Assembly (NCBI GenBank): GCA_964516865.1
Contig: CAZEXD010000003.1
Location: forward strand, 1 to 44,923
Origin: CAZEXD01 sp964516865
GTDB lineage: Bacteria > Patescibacteriota > Minisyncoccia > Minisyncoccales > Staskawiczbacteraceae
Direction: 5' to 3'
DNA: 44,923 nucleotides
Position 1 is the stretch's first letter. Each line of letters begins with the position of its first letter. Under the pieces are notes generated by a model that made no database searches, was not told the origin of the DNA, and saw only the letters and a list, made by a program, of their open reading frames with translations. Below, in pieces: positions 38,025 to 44,923 of the stretch. Position numbers and translations under genes: made by a program.

Positions 38025-38990
38025 TTACAATAATTTTTTTGTTCCCGCTGGCGCCTCTTTAGCAAATGAGGATAAACGGTTTATCAAACTATAAAACTCA
38101 AACCGAGAAAGAGTTTTTGCGGCTTTTTCGGGATCAAAACCCCTAAAAGCACACTTTTCAATAGCTATATCAATATCAACATCTGATTTCATTTTAACTA
38201 ATTCTTTTGATAAAAAAACTTGGGCTTTGTTTTTCAATAAAATATCTTTTATTCTCGGCTGAATCTCGGTTTTGTCTTTTTCTTGCCCCTTCCCCGACAA
38301 ATGAGAATAAATGTTGCTATTAGATTCTATTTCGCGATAGATATTTTCTATACTTCCGAATTTTTTTAAAAGTTCTGCCGCTGTTTTTTTTCCGATTCCT
38401 AAAGCGCCGGGAATATTGTCTGAGGGATCGCCAACCAGTGCTTTAAAATCAACTATTTGTTCCGGCAATATCCCAAAGCGGGAAACCACTTTTTCAGTAT
38501 CGTAAATAACGGTCTCTTTTATGCCGCGACCCAAGGTATAAACCTTGGTATTTTCATTAACCAACTGAAGATTATCAAGATCGCCAGTGATGATATAAAT
38601 TTCTCCTGTTTTTAATTTTTGGGAAAACCTTCTGACAATCGTGGCAATTAAATCATCGGCCTCAAAACCCTCTCGGCTAAAAACGGGAATCTCTAATTCG
38701 CTTAAAATTTCTTTTGCTTTGGCTATCTGGGGTTTCATTTCCAGCGGTGTTTCTGGTCTTTGGGCTTTATACTCTTCAAATTTTTGATGTCGAAAAGTCG
38801 GAGCCGGCGTATCAAAACACGCCATAAGATAATCGGGATTTAAATCTTTTATGGCTTTAAACAAGGTGGAAAGAAAACCATACAGAGCACCGGTTTGTTC
38901 GCCCTTTTTTGTTGTTAAAGGGGGCAAGGCGTGAAAAGCCCGATGTAAAAGAGCGTTAGAATCAATGATAAGCAATCTTTTTTTGCCCAT
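38025..38990 (-). CDS. Stand-alone 5'-3' exonuclease (DNA polymerase I N-terminal domain family)
   Basis: 321 residues covering only the FEN/exonuclease domain of Pol I. Acidic metal-binding residues: LLIIDSNALLHRAFHALP, CFDTPAPTFRH, REGFEADDLIATI, IITGDLDNLQLV and LVGDPSDNIPGALGIGKKTAAELLKKFG (the H3TH, shown in part). No polymerase domain follows; the next gene is the HAMP protein. Expected role: removal of RNA primers and flaps, leaving gap filling to another polymerase. tsaE is 27 nt upstream on the same strand. Confidence 0.92.
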   Translation of the reverse strand: MGKKRLLIIDSNALLHRAFHALPPLTTKKGEQTGALYGFLSTLFKAIKDLNPDYLMACFDTPAPTFRHQKFEEYKAQRPETPLEMKPQIAKAKEILSELEIPVFSREGFEADDLIATIVRRFSQKLKTGEIYIITGDLDNLQLVNENTKVYTLGRGIKETVIYDTEKVVSRFGILPEQIVDFKALVGDPSDNIPGALGIGKKTAAELLKKFGSIENIYREIESNSNIYSHLSGKGQEKDKTEIQPRIKDILLKNKAQVFLSKELVKMKSDVDIDIAIEKCAFRGFDPEKAAKTLSRFEFYSLINRLSSFAKEAPAGTKKLL

Positions 38991-39017
38991 TTTTTAATTA
39001 TATCATTTTTCTTTCTA

Positions 39018-39545
39018 CTAACAAATTAACACCTCTCTCTTGTTTTTCTCAACAAACTTAAATCTAATAAAAATTGTCGTTTGAGGCAATATTTTTTTAA
39101 TCCTCTCTGACCATTCAATAGCCACAATATTCCGCGGATCAGAAATTATTTCTTTCCAGCCCGACACTGGTCCGCCCTTGGCGGACAAACCCATCAGCTC
39201 TAAAATTTCTTCGGGTTTCTTGAGGCGATAGCAATCAAAATGATAAAAATTTTCAAAAACTTGAATTTTTGGCTTTGACTTTAATTTGCCATCTGGTTTT
39301 TGGATTTTAAACTTTTTGTATATCACAAATGTCGGGCTTGTAATTTTATCTTTAATCCCCAACTCCTTGGCAAATCCCTGAAGAAAGGTGGTTTTCCCGC
39401 TTCCCAGTTCGCCCTTTAAACCAATAACAATCGCCGATTTGCGCGAAACCGACCTTAAATTTTCTCGAATAATTTTTTGAGCAAAATCTCTTCCTAATTT
39501 TTTCGTCTCCGCCGCGCTTTGAGTAAAATACTTTTTGTTTATCAT
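39018..39545 (-). CDS. tsaE: tRNA threonylcarbamoyladenosine biosynthesis ATPase TsaE
   Basis: 175 residues. P-loop GLKGELGSGKTTFLQGFA (about 43-60), then SPTFVIYKKF, the HFDCYRL motif and IVAIEWSERI near the C-terminus. Works with TsaB/TsaD to make t6A37. Two atypical in-frame stretches: KIQKPDGKLKSKPKIQVF between the SPT and HFDCYR motifs, and SAKGGPVSGWK after the MG, the latter encoded by a perfect 7-bp palindrome (GTCCGCC-CTT-GGCGGAC, 39170-39186). This makes it longer than the usual about 150 residues. Confidence 0.9.
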   Translation of the reverse strand: MINKKYFTQSAAETKKLGRDFAQKIIRENLRSVSRKSAIVIGLKGELGSGKTTFLQGFAKELGIKDKITSPTFVIYKKFKIQKPDGKLKSKPKIQVFENFYHFDCYRLKKPEEILELMGLSAKGGPVSGWKEIISDPRNIVAIEWSERIKKILPQTTIFIRFKFVEKNKREVLIC

Positions 39546-39600
39546 TTTTTATTCTTTGGATTTTTGAGGGGTTATTTTGGTATTTTTTTTCTTAAAAGAT

Positions 39601-39629
39601 TTGACTTCTGAAAGAAAATAAGGTATTTT
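39601..39629 (+). promoter_or_regulatory. Promoter of the DHH-like/pilB unit
   Basis: TTGACT (39601-39606), 17 bp, TATTTT (39624-39629); the predicted start near 39636 leaves an 18-nt leader. Confidence 0.6.
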
Positions 39630-39653
39630 GAATTAAAATTGAAGATTTAAAAA

Positions 39654-40439
39654 ATGCTAAAAGAAATTAAAAACCTTATTACAAATAGCCAGCATATTTA
39701 TATTTTCCCGGACGAAAACCGAAAAGAAAGTATTTGTCTTGCGTTGGCCCTTTTTTATACTTTAAATGACTTAAAGAAAAATGTAAATCTAGGGTTAAAT
39801 GATTTGCCAGAAAAAATGAATTTTTTGGCTCCTTCTTTAGATTATCTTTCTACCCCTAAAAATTTCGTTATTTCCTTGCCAAAAGAAAAAGCAGAAGCAT
39901 CGCAAATTCGTTACGAAAAAGACGAAAAGAGTTTAAAAATTTATTTAACAATAAGTAAAGGAAATATCAAAAAAAATGATATTTCTTTTTGTTTGGCAGA
40001 ACCCAAACCAGACCTGATAATCACCATTGGTTTTAAAGATATTAACGGTCTTAAAAAACCGGAGTTGTTAAAAGAGAACAATTTTTTTGAAACGGAAATC
40101 ATCAACATTGACAACCAAGAGAGTAATGAAAAGTTTGGAAAAATTAATTTAGTAGAAAATAACCGACCATTAGGAGAAATTGTTTTTAATTTAATAAAAT
40201 CCCTTGACGAATCGCTAATTAAAGAAAAAACAGCGGAAGCACTTTTAGCGGCTATCATTCTTTCTTCCGACAATTTTCAAAACAATGTCGTCTCTCCCGA
40301 AATTTTGGAAATGGCGGCATTTTTAATTAAAAAGGGGGCCAACCGAAAAACAATCATAAAAAATTTATTTCCGTCGGCAGAAATCGAAACAGGCTTCAAT
40401 CTTCCAAAAGAAAATTTTCAAAAATTATTAACAGAATAA
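39654..40439 (+). CDS. Degenerate DHH-family phosphoesterase-like protein
   Basis: 261 residues with the layout of NrnA/RecJ-like DHH proteins but without the metal ligands. The first motif reads FPDENRKESICLALALFYTL instead of a D-x-D-x-x-G-S type, and the DHH motif itself is replaced in IINIDNQESNEKFGKINLVE (Asp-Asn-Gln). The following PLGEIVFNLI and LLAAIILSSDNFQN are still family-like. Likely a non-catalytic relative, possibly a nucleotide sensor. It sits 17 nt before pilB on the same transcript, so it may modulate pilus function. Confidence 0.7.
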   Translation: MLKEIKNLITNSQHIYIFPDENRKESICLALALFYTLNDLKKNVNLGLNDLPEKMNFLAPSLDYLSTPKNFVISLPKEKAEASQIRYEKDEKSLKIYLTISKGNIKKNDISFCLAEPKPDLIITIGFKDINGLKKPELLKENNFFETEIINIDNQESNEKFGKINLVENNRPLGEIVFNLIKSLDESLIKEKTAEALLAAIILSSDNFQNNVVSPEILEMAAFLIKKGANRKTIIKNLFPSAEIETGFNLPKENFQKLLTE

Positions 40440-40455
40440 AATCATAATTCATAAA

Positions 40456-41778
40456 ATGACCGTTCCATCTTCTCCAAAACTTTTAGGCGCTGTCACTCTT
40501 CCCCCCGAGATTTTCAACCCTGTTCAAAAAGAAATTAAAAACATTTCTTCTTTTAGAAAAAAACTCGAAGGATATTTGTCTCAAAAAATTACCGATGTAG
40601 CTGGGATTATTTTTTCTGCTTCTTTGGTTTTAGGGGCTTCAGATATTCATCTTGAGCCGCAAGAAGATCAGGCGCGGTTAAGGGTGCGTTTAGATGGAGT
40701 TTTACAAGATGTTTTGTTTTTTGATTTAAAAATATATAAGGCCCTGCTCTCCCGCCTAAAACTCCTTTCAAAAATTAAATTAAATATCACCGACAAACCC
40801 CAGGATGGAAGGTTTTCCATTGTGATAAACGAAGAAGACCCGCCCATTGAAATCAGAACCTCTTCTCTTCCTTCTGAATACGGAGAATCAATTGTGATGA
40901 GAATTTTAAACCCCAAAAGTTTAATCGGTTTGGAAGAATTGGGTTTGCGAAAAGATCTGTTTGAGATCTTTGAAAAAGAAATTAAAAAACCCAATGGAAT
41001 GATAATTGTTACCGGTCCCACCGGCTCGGGAAAAACTACTACTTTATACGCTTTTTTAAAAAGAATCCAAAATCCGGAAATCAAAATTATTACAATCGAA
41101 GACCCCATTGAATACCACTTAAAAGGTATATCTCAAACCCAAGTAATGCCAGAAAAGGGATACACATTTAGTGAAGGATTGCGTTCCATTGTTCGCCAAG
41201 ACCCGGATGTCATCTTGGTGGGAGAGATCCGAGATTTAGAAACTGCTAAAATCGCTTTGCAAGCATCTTTAACCGGCCACCTGGTTTTAAGCACCCTTCA
41301 CACCAACAATGCGGCTGGGACCATCCCCCGTCTTATTGATTTGGGGGCTGACCCCTCTTCTATCGCGCCAGCAATTAATATGGCAATTGCCCAACGATTA
41401 ATCAGAAAGGTTTGCCCCAAGTGCTCAACCTTGGTAAAACCAAGCGAAGAAGAAATGCAAGAAATTGAAAAAAATCTAAAAAATCTGCCTCAAAATATTA
41501 AAATTCCCAAAATAGACAAAAATTTAAAAATTCCTAAAATAAAGGGCTGCGATTTTTGTAATTCCACTGGTTATCGGGGCCGCAAAGGAGTTTACGAGGC
41601 GTTCTTGGTTGACAACGAAATAGAGAGGCTTATTTTAACCAATCCCCCTGTTTCAGTAATCCAAGAAACGGCTATTAAAAAAGGGATGGTAACAATGTAT
41701 CAGGCCGGCATTATTGACATTGTTTCGGGGATAACTACTTTTGAAGAGGTAAAAAGAGTAATTGGCGAGTCTGATTAA
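40456..41778 (+). CDS. pilB: Type IV pilus assembly / type II secretion ATPase PilB (GspE)
   Basis: 440 residues. An N-terminal domain is followed by ASDIHLEPQEDQARLRVRLDG, the Walker A GPTGSGKTTTLY (about 190-201), the Asp box EDPIEYH, Walker B DVILVGEIRD (about 253), the His box (LSTLHTNNAAGTIPRL) and zinc-coordinating CPKC...CDFC with GYRGRKGVYEAF. A hexameric motor that powers pilin polymerisation or secretion. The long N-terminal MshEN domain is absent. The pilin and platform genes are outside the window. The 3' end overlaps the terminator of an opposite-strand RNA. Confidence 0.93.
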   Translation: MTVPSSPKLLGAVTLPPEIFNPVQKEIKNISSFRKKLEGYLSQKITDVAGIIFSASLVLGASDIHLEPQEDQARLRVRLDGVLQDVLFFDLKIYKALLSRLKLLSKIKLNITDKPQDGRFSIVINEEDPPIEIRTSSLPSEYGESIVMRILNPKSLIGLEELGLRKDLFEIFEKEIKKPNGMIIVTGPTGSGKTTTLYAFLKRIQNPEIKIITIEDPIEYHLKGISQTQVMPEKGYTFSEGLRSIVRQDPDVILVGEIRDLETAKIALQASLTGHLVLSTLHTNNAAGTIPRLIDLGADPSSIAPAINMAIAQRLIRKVCPKCSTLVKPSEEEMQEIEKNLKNLPQNIKIPKIDKNLKIPKIKGCDFCNSTGYRGRKGVYEAFLVDNEIERLILTNPPVSVIQETAIKKGMVTMYQAGIIDIVSGITTFEEVKRVIGESD

Positions 41779-41807
41779 AAAAATCCTCCGCCTTAAAAAA
41801 GCGGAGG
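41777..41807 (-). terminator. Terminator of the opposite-strand RNA, overlapping the pilB stop
   Basis: Minus strand: perfect 7-bp stem (CCTCCGC/GCGGAGG), 9-nt loop, then seven T residues that run into the pilB TAA. Confidence 0.85.
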
Positions 41808-41992
41808 TGAAACAGACTCAAGGTTGGGGGCGTTCTTATATTCTGGGATATAAGACGGATATACCCGAGGAATAATCGAGCCGGAGCCAGATTACCCAAC
41901 TACTAAGGTAAATCCACAAATACGCCTCCAACCTTGAATCTGTTTGACTATCTGTTTAAATTGTAAAAAATAAAATGAGAAATTAATCTCAT
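41777..41992 (-). ncRNA. Unassigned structured RNA, about 215 nt
   Basis: Transcribed opposite to pilB and ruvB from a perfect consensus promoter and ended by an intrinsic terminator. A long closing helix pairs 41810-41832 with 41923-41945: 21 Watson-Crick pairs, one C-A mismatch and one G.U. It encloses at least three hairpins: TCTTATAT/ATATAAGA, TTACC/GGTAA and a CG-rich one around CTCG...CGGG. The multi-branched shape differs from 6S RNA and I see no SRP, RNase P or riboswitch signature. No gene follows it on its own strand, so it is stand-alone. Confidence 0.7.
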
Positions 41993-41998
41993 TATTCT

Positions 41999-42027
41999 AT
42001 TATAGCAAATTTCAAAACTTATGTCAA
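41999..42027 (-). promoter_or_regulatory. Perfect consensus sigma70 promoter of the unassigned RNA
   Basis: Minus strand TTGACA (42022-42027), exactly 17 bp, TATAAT (41999-42004). It overlaps the ruvB start codon (42021), so transcription from it may interfere with ruvB. Confidence 0.88.
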
Positions 42028-43043
42028 GAGATACGGGCAATCTAACCAAAAAGTCGAATAAAGAAGATGAAATTCTGGATTCAACCCTACGACCAAACAA
42101 GTGGGACGAATATATCGGTCAGGATAACGTCAAAAAGAACATCAAAATTATTATTACTGCCGCCAAACAAAGAAAACAGGTGTCCGACCACATCCTTTTG
42201 TGCGGAAATTCGGGATTGGGAAAAACAACCCTCGCCCACCTTATCGCCAAAGAAATGAATTCGCCCATTAAAGTGACTAGCGGACCTTCTTTAGAAAGCG
42301 CTGGCGATCTCGTAGCGATTCTAACCAATCTTTCCGAGGGCGAGGTCTTATTCATTGACGAATGCCATCGCTTGAATAAGGTGGTAGAAGAGTATCTTTA
42401 TCCCGCCATGGAAGATTATAAACTAAATCTCATTCTTGGCAAGGGTCCGATGGCTCGAACAATGGAACTAAAAATTGAACGATTCACTTTAATTGGAGCC
42501 ACAACTAAACCAGCGCTAATATCCGCGCCCCTCCGAAATAGGTTTGGCGCTGTTTTTCATCTTAATTTTTATAAAAATGAGGATATTGAAAAAATTATTG
42601 AAAGATCGAGTCAATTATTAAATATTAAAATAGACAAAGAGGCAATAAAAATTATCGCCCAACGTTCTCGTTCTACCCCGCGGGTAGCCAACCGACTTTT
42701 AAAAAGAGTGAGGGACTTTTCTGAAGTCGAAGGAAATGGAATTATTACTCCGGAAATCGCAAAAAAAGCCCTAGAATTTTTAGAGGTGGACGAAATGGGA
42801 TTAGAGCCGGTTGATAGAAGAATTTTAGAAACAATAATTAATAAGTTTAATGGCGGTCCGGTAGGTCTTCAAGCCCTGGCAGCCGCAGTTCAAGAAGAAG
42901 AGGATAGTGTTTTAGATATCAACGAGCCATATTTAATGCAAATTGGATTTATTGACCGCACGCCTCGCGGAAGAATCGCGACCAAACTGGCTTATCAGCA
43001 TTTTGGTTTAAAACCGCCGCCGAAACAAAACAGGTTGATTTAA
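42021..43043 (+). CDS. ruvB: Holliday junction DNA helicase subunit RuvB
   Basis: 340 residues. TLRPNKWDEYIGQDNVKKNI, a Walker A variant CGNSGLGKTTLAHLIA (the usual GPPGLGKT is altered before the G-K-T core), FIDECHRLNKVVEEYLYPAMED (Walker B), sensor IGATTKPALISAPLRNRFG, an Arg finger region and the C-terminal winged helix with GPVGLQALAAAV and RTPRGRIATKLAYQHFG. Branch-migration motor with RuvA, which is encoded 11 kb away rather than adjacent. Terminator follows. Confidence 0.95.
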   Translation: MSRDTGNLTKKSNKEDEILDSTLRPNKWDEYIGQDNVKKNIKIIITAAKQRKQVSDHILLCGNSGLGKTTLAHLIAKEMNSPIKVTSGPSLESAGDLVAILTNLSEGEVLFIDECHRLNKVVEEYLYPAMEDYKLNLILGKGPMARTMELKIERFTLIGATTKPALISAPLRNRFGAVFHLNFYKNEDIEKIIERSSQLLNIKIDKEAIKIIAQRSRSTPRVANRLLKRVRDFSEVEGNGIITPEIAKKALEFLEVDEMGLEPVDRRILETIINKFNGGPVGLQALAAAVQEEEDSVLDINEPYLMQIGFIDRTPRGRIATKLAYQHFGLKPPPKQNRLI

Positions 43044-43063
43044 AAATTAAAATATTGAATTTT

Positions 43064-43096
43064 AAAACCCGACTTGTCTCGGGTTTTTGTTTTTAT
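43064..43096 (+). terminator. Intrinsic terminator of ruvB
   Basis: AAAACCCGA / TCGGGTTTT (9 bp) with a 6-nt loop and a T-rich tail (TTTTTGTTTTT). Confidence 0.88.
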
Positions 43097-43204
43097 TTTA
43101 TACTTTATACAAATAAATCCCCTCTTTTTTTATCAAAAATAAATTTCTTGAAAGTGAGGCCGCCCTGCGGGCGGGCGAGCGACACAAAAAAATAATTCTT
43201 AAAA

Positions 43205-43231
43205 GCCAGGCGGGGCGAAGCCCCGCCTGGC
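43205..43231. repeat. GC-rich perfect hairpin
   Basis: GCCAGGCGGGGC-GAA-GCCCCGCCTGGC, 12 bp, flanked by TTAAAA and, further on, TTTTAA. Just upstream another GC clump, GCCGCCC-TGC-GGGCGGGC (about 43160-43177). Composition stands out from the AT-rich surroundings; similar in style to the hairpins by the restriction cassette. Confidence 0.8.
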
Positions 43232-43358
43232 AAATTTATCTTTTAAGATTTCTTTTCTTTAACTTGGGTATCAAATTCGGCAAAATAATCTCAAAATCAA
43301 GTGTGTTTTAATTCCGCAGGCAGAATAAAATAGATTTTATAGTTAAGGACAAATAGTT

Positions 43359-43541
43359 TTGGAGGTGAAGGTTGAAAAGTTAATTACCAACGAAGACCAC
43401 TGTCAAATAAAAAAATTTAGTTGCACTAAACAAGAATTGGGGAATTTTATTAAATTTTTAAAAAAACATACCCAAGCGAATATTAAATTCCTCGGTGAAA
43501 GAATAGAAAATTCGCATTATTTCAGCGGCAGTTCCACATAA
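43359..43541 (+). CDS. Possible small protein, 60 residues (low confidence)
   Basis: The frame from a TTG (or the GTG at 43365) reads KVEKLITNEDHCQIKKFSCT, then QELGNFIKFLKKHTQANIKF and overlaps the end of the sensor-kinase gene on the other strand. A GGAGGTGA purine stretch lies over the start, too close to serve it. The composition is that of a soluble protein, but nothing identifies it. Otherwise 43044-43516 holds only the ruvB terminator and GC-rich hairpins. Confidence 0.3.
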   Translation: MEVKVEKLITNEDHCQIKKFSCTKQELGNFIKFLKKHTQANIKFLGERIENSHYFSGSST

Positions 43542-44923
43542 AACGTTGAGCCCTTGCCCAGACCTTCGCTTTCTGCCCAAACTCCGCCGCCATGTATTTC
43601 CGCGAATTTTTTGGCAACATATAATCCCAAACCAAGACCCCCTGGCCCATATTTTTTGCCGGCCTCTCCCCTTGTATAACTTTCAAAAAGTCGGCTTAAT
43701 TCTTCTTTTGATAAACCTGGTCCCGTGTCTTGAACTGCGATTAAAATGGAACCTTGTTGATATTTTTCCGACGGTTTCTTTGTTTCTGTTTTAATTATCA
43801 CCTCGCCTTTTTCTGTGTATTTGATAGCGTTATCCACTAAGTTCAGAATAACTTGCTTTATCTTGCCGGCGTCAGCCATAATTTCCGGCAAGGTAGTAAT
43901 CTTTTCCCAATGGAGCGCTAAATTTTTCTCGGCTGCTTTAACCTTCATCTCCTTCACAATAGAATCTACTATTTTTTCTAAGTTTACTTGTTTTATTTCT
44001 AATTGGAGGGTACCGGCTTCAATACGAGAGATATCTAACAAATCATTGACCAAATTTATCATTCCCTGATTAATAGCGCCGATTCTTTCCAACGGCTGTT
44101 TGTTCTCTTCCGCGACTTTCCCGAAATCACCAGCCAGCAATAAATCAACATAACCCCTTATTGAAGTAAGCGGAGTTCTAAGTTGATGAGAAGCGATGAA
44201 GATAAACTCGGACTTTGCTTTGCTCAAACGGTCTACCTGCTCGTAGAGCCGCTGAATGTGTTCGCGTTGCTGAACCTCTTTCTGCACGCTTCGAATCAAT
44301 AAGACGCCAAACAGGGTAATAGAAATAAAAATAAGGCAATTAATAATTAATTCATTAAAGTTTTGTGATAGTAAAATTTTAATCAACAAAACAATAAAAA
44401 TTGCCAAGGTAAATATTTCGGTGGCAATAACTTTAACATTAAAAAGATGGTGCTTTAAAATGGCATAAGAAATAAAAACTATATATAAAACAACCAAATA
44501 ATTTCCAAATGGATAAACATTAAACAATTGAGGAAAGAAATTTGTGACTCCACCGCCAACGCCAAAAATAAGAGCCCACATTATATATTTTATTTGCATT
44601 CTTACTATTTCGTTTTTTTCTTTTTTATAATGTTTTTTTAATAAAACAAAAGAATACAAAAAAAGAATGCCAAAAAAAGAGGGAAACAAAAAGTATAGAG
44701 GGCCGGGTTTTACCCAATAATTAAAACTAAGGGCTTGCTGCATTCCTACTTTAAAAAGAGGAGTAAAGTTTAGTAAAACTAAAAATATTGCTCCTATATA
44801 AAAAATTTTCCTAATTATTTTGCGTTTTTCAGAGACCCCAATTAAATTTGATATAAAATTAAAAAAGAAAATCGGAATTAAAATGCCTCCGATATCTAAA
44901 AAATACTGAGAAAACCACGCCAC
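43517..44923 (-). CDS. Membrane sensor histidine kinase (start beyond window edge)
   Basis: 468 residues visible; the frame is open to the right edge, where GTG happens to be the last codon, so the true start is probably outside. About six hydrophobic segments (7TM-type input domain) are followed by a linker coiled coil (VQKEVQQREHIQRLYEQVDRL), the H-box FIASHQLRTPLTSIRGYVDLL, N-box LVDNAIKYTEKG, G1 VQDTGPGLSKEELSRLF and G2 GGLGLGLYVAKKFAEIHGG. Autophosphorylates on the H-box His and passes phosphate to a response regulator not seen here. No PAS domain. Confidence 0.93.
   Translation of the reverse strand: MAWFSQYFLDIGGILIPIFFFNFISNLIGVSEKRKIIRKIFYIGAIFLVLLNFTPLFKVGMQQALSFNYWVKPGPLYFLFPSFFGILFLYSFVLLKKHYKKEKNEIVRMQIKYIMWALIFGVGGGVTNFFPQLFNVYPFGNYLVVLYIVFISYAILKHHLFNVKVIATEIFTLAIFIVLLIKILLSQNFNELIINCLIFISITLFGVLLIRSVQKEVQQREHIQRLYEQVDRLSKAKSEFIFIASHQLRTPLTSIRGYVDLLLAGDFGKVAEENKQPLERIGAINQGMINLVNDLLDISRIEAGTLQLEIKQVNLEKIVDSIVKEMKVKAAEKNLALHWEKITTLPEIMADAGKIKQVILNLVDNAIKYTEKGEVIIKTETKKPSEKYQQGSILIAVQDTGPGLSKEELSRLFESYTRGEAGKKYGPGGLGLGLYVAKKFAEIHGGGVWAESEGLGKGSTFYVELPLK

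Overview
The window is AT-rich, gene-dense bacterial DNA that looks like a Candidate Phyla Radiation genome (Patescibacteria, most likely the Parcubacteria/Paceibacteria side). I infer this from the gene set, not from a phylogeny. It combines an archaeal-type UMP kinase, a eukaryote/archaea-like long IleRS, dimeric-type GlyRS, PHP-fused PolX, EndoQ, Elp3, RtcB plus archease, a stand-alone 5'-3' exonuclease in place of full-length Pol I, a half-size MFS protein, an 87-residue EF-Tu domain 2-like protein and many short charged proteins with no recognisable family. Long genes read through cleanly with the standard bacterial code.

Layout. 1-8919 is a minus-strand block: glyS (cut by the left edge), a membrane-anchored surface protein, recO, ileS, argS, pyrH. 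8994-11027 is a plus-strand translation block in which the tmRNA gene sits 3 nt after smpB and just before infC, rpmI and rplT, closed by a strong terminator. 11390-19612 is minus strand: alkyltransferase-like protein, Nudix, polX, half MFS, HD phosphohydrolase, greA (perfect consensus promoter), Mth938-like protein, EndoQ, a two-domain unknown, MgtC-like protein and the EF-like protein. A 6S-like RNA follows (19692-19860).

20099-21841 is a two-gene restriction-modification cassette bounded by a perfect 124-bp inverted repeat with GC-rich hairpins. It is followed by tRNA-Ser(CGA), tRNA-Arg(CCG), and a Trm9-like methyltransferase divergent from elp3, which together suggest a wobble-uridine (mcm5U-type) pathway. 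24677-25693 holds a small decayed gene and a roughly 340-nt structured RNA that I cannot assign. 25694-31449 carries a NIF3-like protein, a 58-residue protein, rtcB, archease, a MurE-like ligase broken by two in-frame TAA codons, a 72-residue unknown with an elaborate leader, and ruvA. 31455-34908 is a run of five unknown, mostly coiled-coil genes. rpsT, holA, mutM, a HAMP protein, the exonuclease and tsaE follow, then a degenerate DHH protein with pilB, another unassigned structured RNA on the opposite strand, ruvB, and a sensor histidine kinase cut by the right edge.

Two themes cut across the genes. The first is small palindromic or low-complexity repeats, several lying in frame inside conserved genes (argS, polX, elp3, mutM, tsaE), reminiscent of Rickettsia palindromic elements. 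The second is stand-alone RNAs: besides tmRNA there are three, each bracketed by a sigma70-type promoter and an intrinsic terminator.
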